From Parvibaculaceae bacterium PLY_AMNH_Bact1 (lineage in GTDB: Bacteria; Pseudomonadota; Alphaproteobacteria; Parvibaculales; Parvibaculaceae): a stretch of 64,000 nucleotides of DNA. The notes beneath the pieces are model-generated. The model was given only the letters and a program-made list of their open reading frames with translations. It was not told where the DNA came from and made no database searches. Numbering within the stretch: the stretch's first letter is position 1; each line of letters opens with the position of its first letter. A program made the position numbers and the translations under genes. The stretch lies in the NCBI GenBank assembly GCA_032881465.1, contig CP126168.1:2604001-2668000 (forward strand), in the 5' to 3' direction. Below, piece after piece: positions 61,983-64,000 of this stretch.

Positions 61983-63329
61983 TCAGGCGGCCGCGTCTGC
62001 GATGGCAGCCGTGATATCGCCCACAACATTTTCGACCAAGCCTTTATCATCGCCTTCCGCCATAACGCGGATCAACGGCTCAGTGCCCGATTTGCGCACA
62101 ACGATGCGTCCACACTCGCCTAAGCGCCCTTCACCTTCTTTGATGGCCTCTTGAACTTTCGTACATTCAAGCGGGGCACCGGATTTGAAGCGAACATTCT
62201 TCAGAAGCTGTGGTACCGGCTCAAATAGATTGCACGCTTCGCTCACAGGTCTGTTGGTTGACTGCAACACAGCCAACACCTGCAGCCCAGCGATCAAACC
62301 ATCACCCGTCGTCGCGAAGTCAGACAGCACAATATGCCCGGACTGTTCACCGCCCACATTGAAACCGTTTGCACGCATGTGCTCAACCACATAGCGGTCG
62401 CCGACCTGCGTCCGCGCAAGCTCCAGGCCGAGGCCCTGAAGGTAACGCTCAAGCCCGAGGTTGGACATGACTGTCGAGACAATGCCAGGCCCAGCAAGCA
62501 TGTCAGACTCTTTCCAGGACTGCGCGACGAGACCCATAATCTGGTCCCCATCAACAATCTCACCCTTTTCATCGCAGACAATAACGCGGTCCGCGTCACC
62601 ATCGAGAGCCAGGCCAATATCGGCGCGGCGCTCCCGCACCAGCTCACACATGCGTTCTGGTGCTGTCGACCCACAGCCGGAATTAATATTCGTACCATCC
62701 GGGTCAACACCAACGGTGACAACCTCCGCACCAAGCTCCCAGAGAGCTGTCGGCGCGACCTTGTAGGATGCGCCATGTGCGCAATCCACAACAATACGCA
62801 TGCCTTCCAGACTCAAGTGCTTCGGGAAGGTACGCTTGGCAAACTCTATGTAGCGCGCCTGAGCATCTTCAATCCGTTTTGCCCGGCCAATCGCTTCTGG
62901 CGCAGCCAGATGGTCCATGATGCCATTGTCCATGCGCCGCTCGATCTCATGCTCAACAATGTCAGAGAGCTTGTATCCATCCGGCCCGAACAGCTTGATG
63001 CCATTATCTTCATAGGAATTGTGCGAGGCAGAAATCATCACCCCAAGGTCAGCACGCATGGAGCGGGTCAGCATCGCAACCGCAGGCGTCGGCAGTGGGC
63101 CAAACTGGAACACGTCCATTCCCACAGAGGTAAAGCCTGCCACCAGGGCATTCTCAATCATGTAACCCGACAGGCGTGTATCTTTGCCGATCACCACCCG
63201 ATGACGGTGATCACCGCGCGTAAACACACGGCCAGCGGCCATGCCCACACGCAACGCCATTTCTGCCGTCATGTTCGGTTGATTGGCGGTACCTCGAATA
63301 CCATCCGTGCCAAAATATTTGCGCGACAT
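61983..63329 (-). CDS. glmM: Phosphoglucosamine mutase GlmM
   Basis: 448 residues: [12 protein letters not shown] at the N-terminus, the phosphoserine loop [20 protein letters not shown], the Mg-binding [17 protein letters not shown], the sugar-binding [20 protein letters not shown], and the phosphate-binding [15 protein letters not shown]. It converts glucosamine-6-phosphate to the 1-phosphate for cell-wall precursors. It is downstream of folP (a common order) but with a spacer holding a palindromic repeat. Confidence 0.98.
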   Translation of the reverse strand: MSRKYFGTDGIRGTANQPNMTAEMALRVGMAAGRVFTRGDHRHRVVIGKDTRLSGYMIENALVAGFTSVGMDVFQFGPLPTPAVAMLTRSMRADLGVMISASHNSYEDNGIKLFGPDGYKLSDIVEHEIERRMDNGIMDHLAAPEAIGRAKRIEDAQARYIEFAKRTFPKHLSLEGMRIVVDCAHGASYKVAPTALWELGAEVVTVGVDPDGTNINSGCGSTAPERMCELVRERRADIGLALDGDADRVIVCDEKGEIVDGDQIMGLVAQSWKESDMLAGPGIVSTVMSNLGLERYLQGLGLELARTQVGDRYVVEHMRANGFNVGGEQSGHIVLSDFATTGDGLIAGLQVLAVLQSTNRPVSEACNLFEPVPQLLKNVRFKSGAPLECTKVQEAIKEGEGRLGECGRIVVRKSGTEPLIRVMAEGDDKGLVENVVGDITAAIADAAA

Positions 63330-63352
63330 TGAAGGTCTTTATCCCAGTAAAT

Positions 63353-63408
63353 TGAGCATTTCCAGGTGAAGTGGTCCCGGTTCACCGTCCGGAAATGCGA
63401 CAAACAAA
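63353..63408. repeat. Dispersed palindromic repeat, copy 2
   Basis: Same element as 53014-53069, identical in 51 of 56 bases with the five differences contiguous at the loop (63374-63378). It lies 24 bases upstream of the glmM start. The changes confined to the loop suggest that the stem is conserved. Confidence 0.9.
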
Positions 63409-63542
63409 ACAGATGGAGCCCGGTTTGGACACCGTTTGCACAGGGGCCAAACCCAAACGGCTCCAAATCGTCCCCAGCAGCGGAACTATATAGCTGAACC
63501 GCTGGATAGTCGGTTAACGATTTATTTCTTTCTTTTACGGGG

Positions 63543-64000
63543 TTAACGCCGTCCAGATGGCGCAAGATGGCCCCAAATCGTCAGAGAATCCGCCAATTGC
63601 CGCGGTTCATGGGTCCGGATCATGTTCGCGCCCGCTGACGCCGCAAAAAGCTCTGCGGCAAGGGTCGCCGCTGCAGCGTTCCCAACTTCTGCGCCGGCAA
63701 GCTTCCGAAGGAAACTTTTCCGCGAGACGGAAACGAGAACGGGTACGCCAAACCGCTCCTTCAAGACGCCCAAACCGCGGATCACCTCAAGCGACGGGTC
63801 TGGTTGATTGCCGAGGAAAAAGCCCATGCCGGGGTCCAAAATCAGACGCCCCCGGGCCACGCCTGCGTCTTGAAGAGCCCCAAAACGCTCATCGAAAAAG
63901 CGGGAGACATGATCCACCATGGAGCCCGGTGGCGGGGCGGCCCGCGTCGCTGGCCCCCGCCCCTGAATGGAGTGCATCACGATGAGATTCGCGGAAGCCT
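63543..64000 (-). CDS. folP: Dihydropteroate synthase FolP, C-terminal part (5' cut by window edge)
   Basis: The frame runs from the window edge to a TAA stop at 63543. The visible 151 residues show the FolP signature: ANLIVMHSIQGRGPATR, RFFDERFGALQDAGVARGRL, ILDPGMGFFLGNQPDPSLEV, PVLVSVSRKSFLRKLAG, and MIRTHEP near the end. It joins pABA to the pterin in folate synthesis. The start is outside the window. folP-glmM is a common gene order. Confidence 0.93.
   Translation of the reverse strand, partial: ASANLIVMHSIQGRGPATRAAPPPGSMVDHVSRFFDERFGALQDAGVARGRLILDPGMGFFLGNQPDPSLEVIRGLGVLKERFGVPVLVSVSRKSFLRKLAGAEVGNAAAATLAAELFAASAGANMIRTHEPRQLADSLTIWGHLAPSGRR

Overview
The window reads as a chromosomal segment of a free-living, flagellated, microaerobically respiring alphaproteobacterium. 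The evidence is the set CtrA, ChpT, SciP and FlbD, the RluD-RpoH pair, a DUF1134/EipA protein, a full cbb3 oxidase set, a serC leader RNA, and palindromic intergenic repeats of an alphaproteobacterial type. By gene content a Parvibaculum/Rhodobiaceae-like member of the Hyphomicrobiales is plausible, but that placement is inference. There is no phage, plasmid, insertion sequence, CRISPR array, tRNA or rRNA.

Layout. 1-13.1 kb: flagellar cluster (end of flgD, sciP, fliF-fliG-fliH-fliN, a motA-like gene, flbD, flhA, flhF, a small membrane gene, yajQ, and fliI-fliJ on the other strand). 13.2-20.9 kb: ctrA, then cheA-cheW-cheY-cheB-cheR and chpT on the minus strand. This links the cell-cycle phosphorelay (ChpT, CtrA, SciP) to motility. 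21-26.3 kb: cysQ, an FNR-type oxygen regulator, the ydbH-ynbE-ydbL envelope operon and eipA. 26.4-36.4 kb: a membrane-anchored coiled-coil protein, ccoNOQP, ccoGHIS and a DUF2189 membrane protein. 36.4-41 kb: a predicted small RNA with two anti-Shine-Dalgarno loops, rluD, rpoH, a FabL-like reductase and msrA. 41-44.5 kb: a TetR regulator with an operator over its own start, an N-acyl-D-amino-acid deacylase and a TauE/SafE permease. 44.6-45.8 kb: a two-gene DUF488 cassette ending exactly against thiC. 45.8-51 kb: thiC with TPP riboswitch, two MAPEG proteins, a steroid-5-alpha-reductase-like protein and a CPBP protease. 51-56.1 kb: an alanine-rich lipoprotein flanked by purA and a purA 3' remnant, then serA and serC. 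56.2-64 kb: a hypothetical protein, a class V aminotransferase, an EamA exporter, phzF, a MocR regulator, thiD, glmM and partial folP.

The items most worth follow-up are the small RNA at 36729-36815, the DUF488 two-gene cassette, the serC leader with competing helices, the paired long hairpins between ccoP and ccoG, the apparently leaderless TetR and MocR regulators, the purA 3'-end remnant with its repetitive lipoprotein neighbour, and the palindrome-rich purA-serA spacer. All calls come from reading the sequence. No database search was run, and family names rest on motif recognition.
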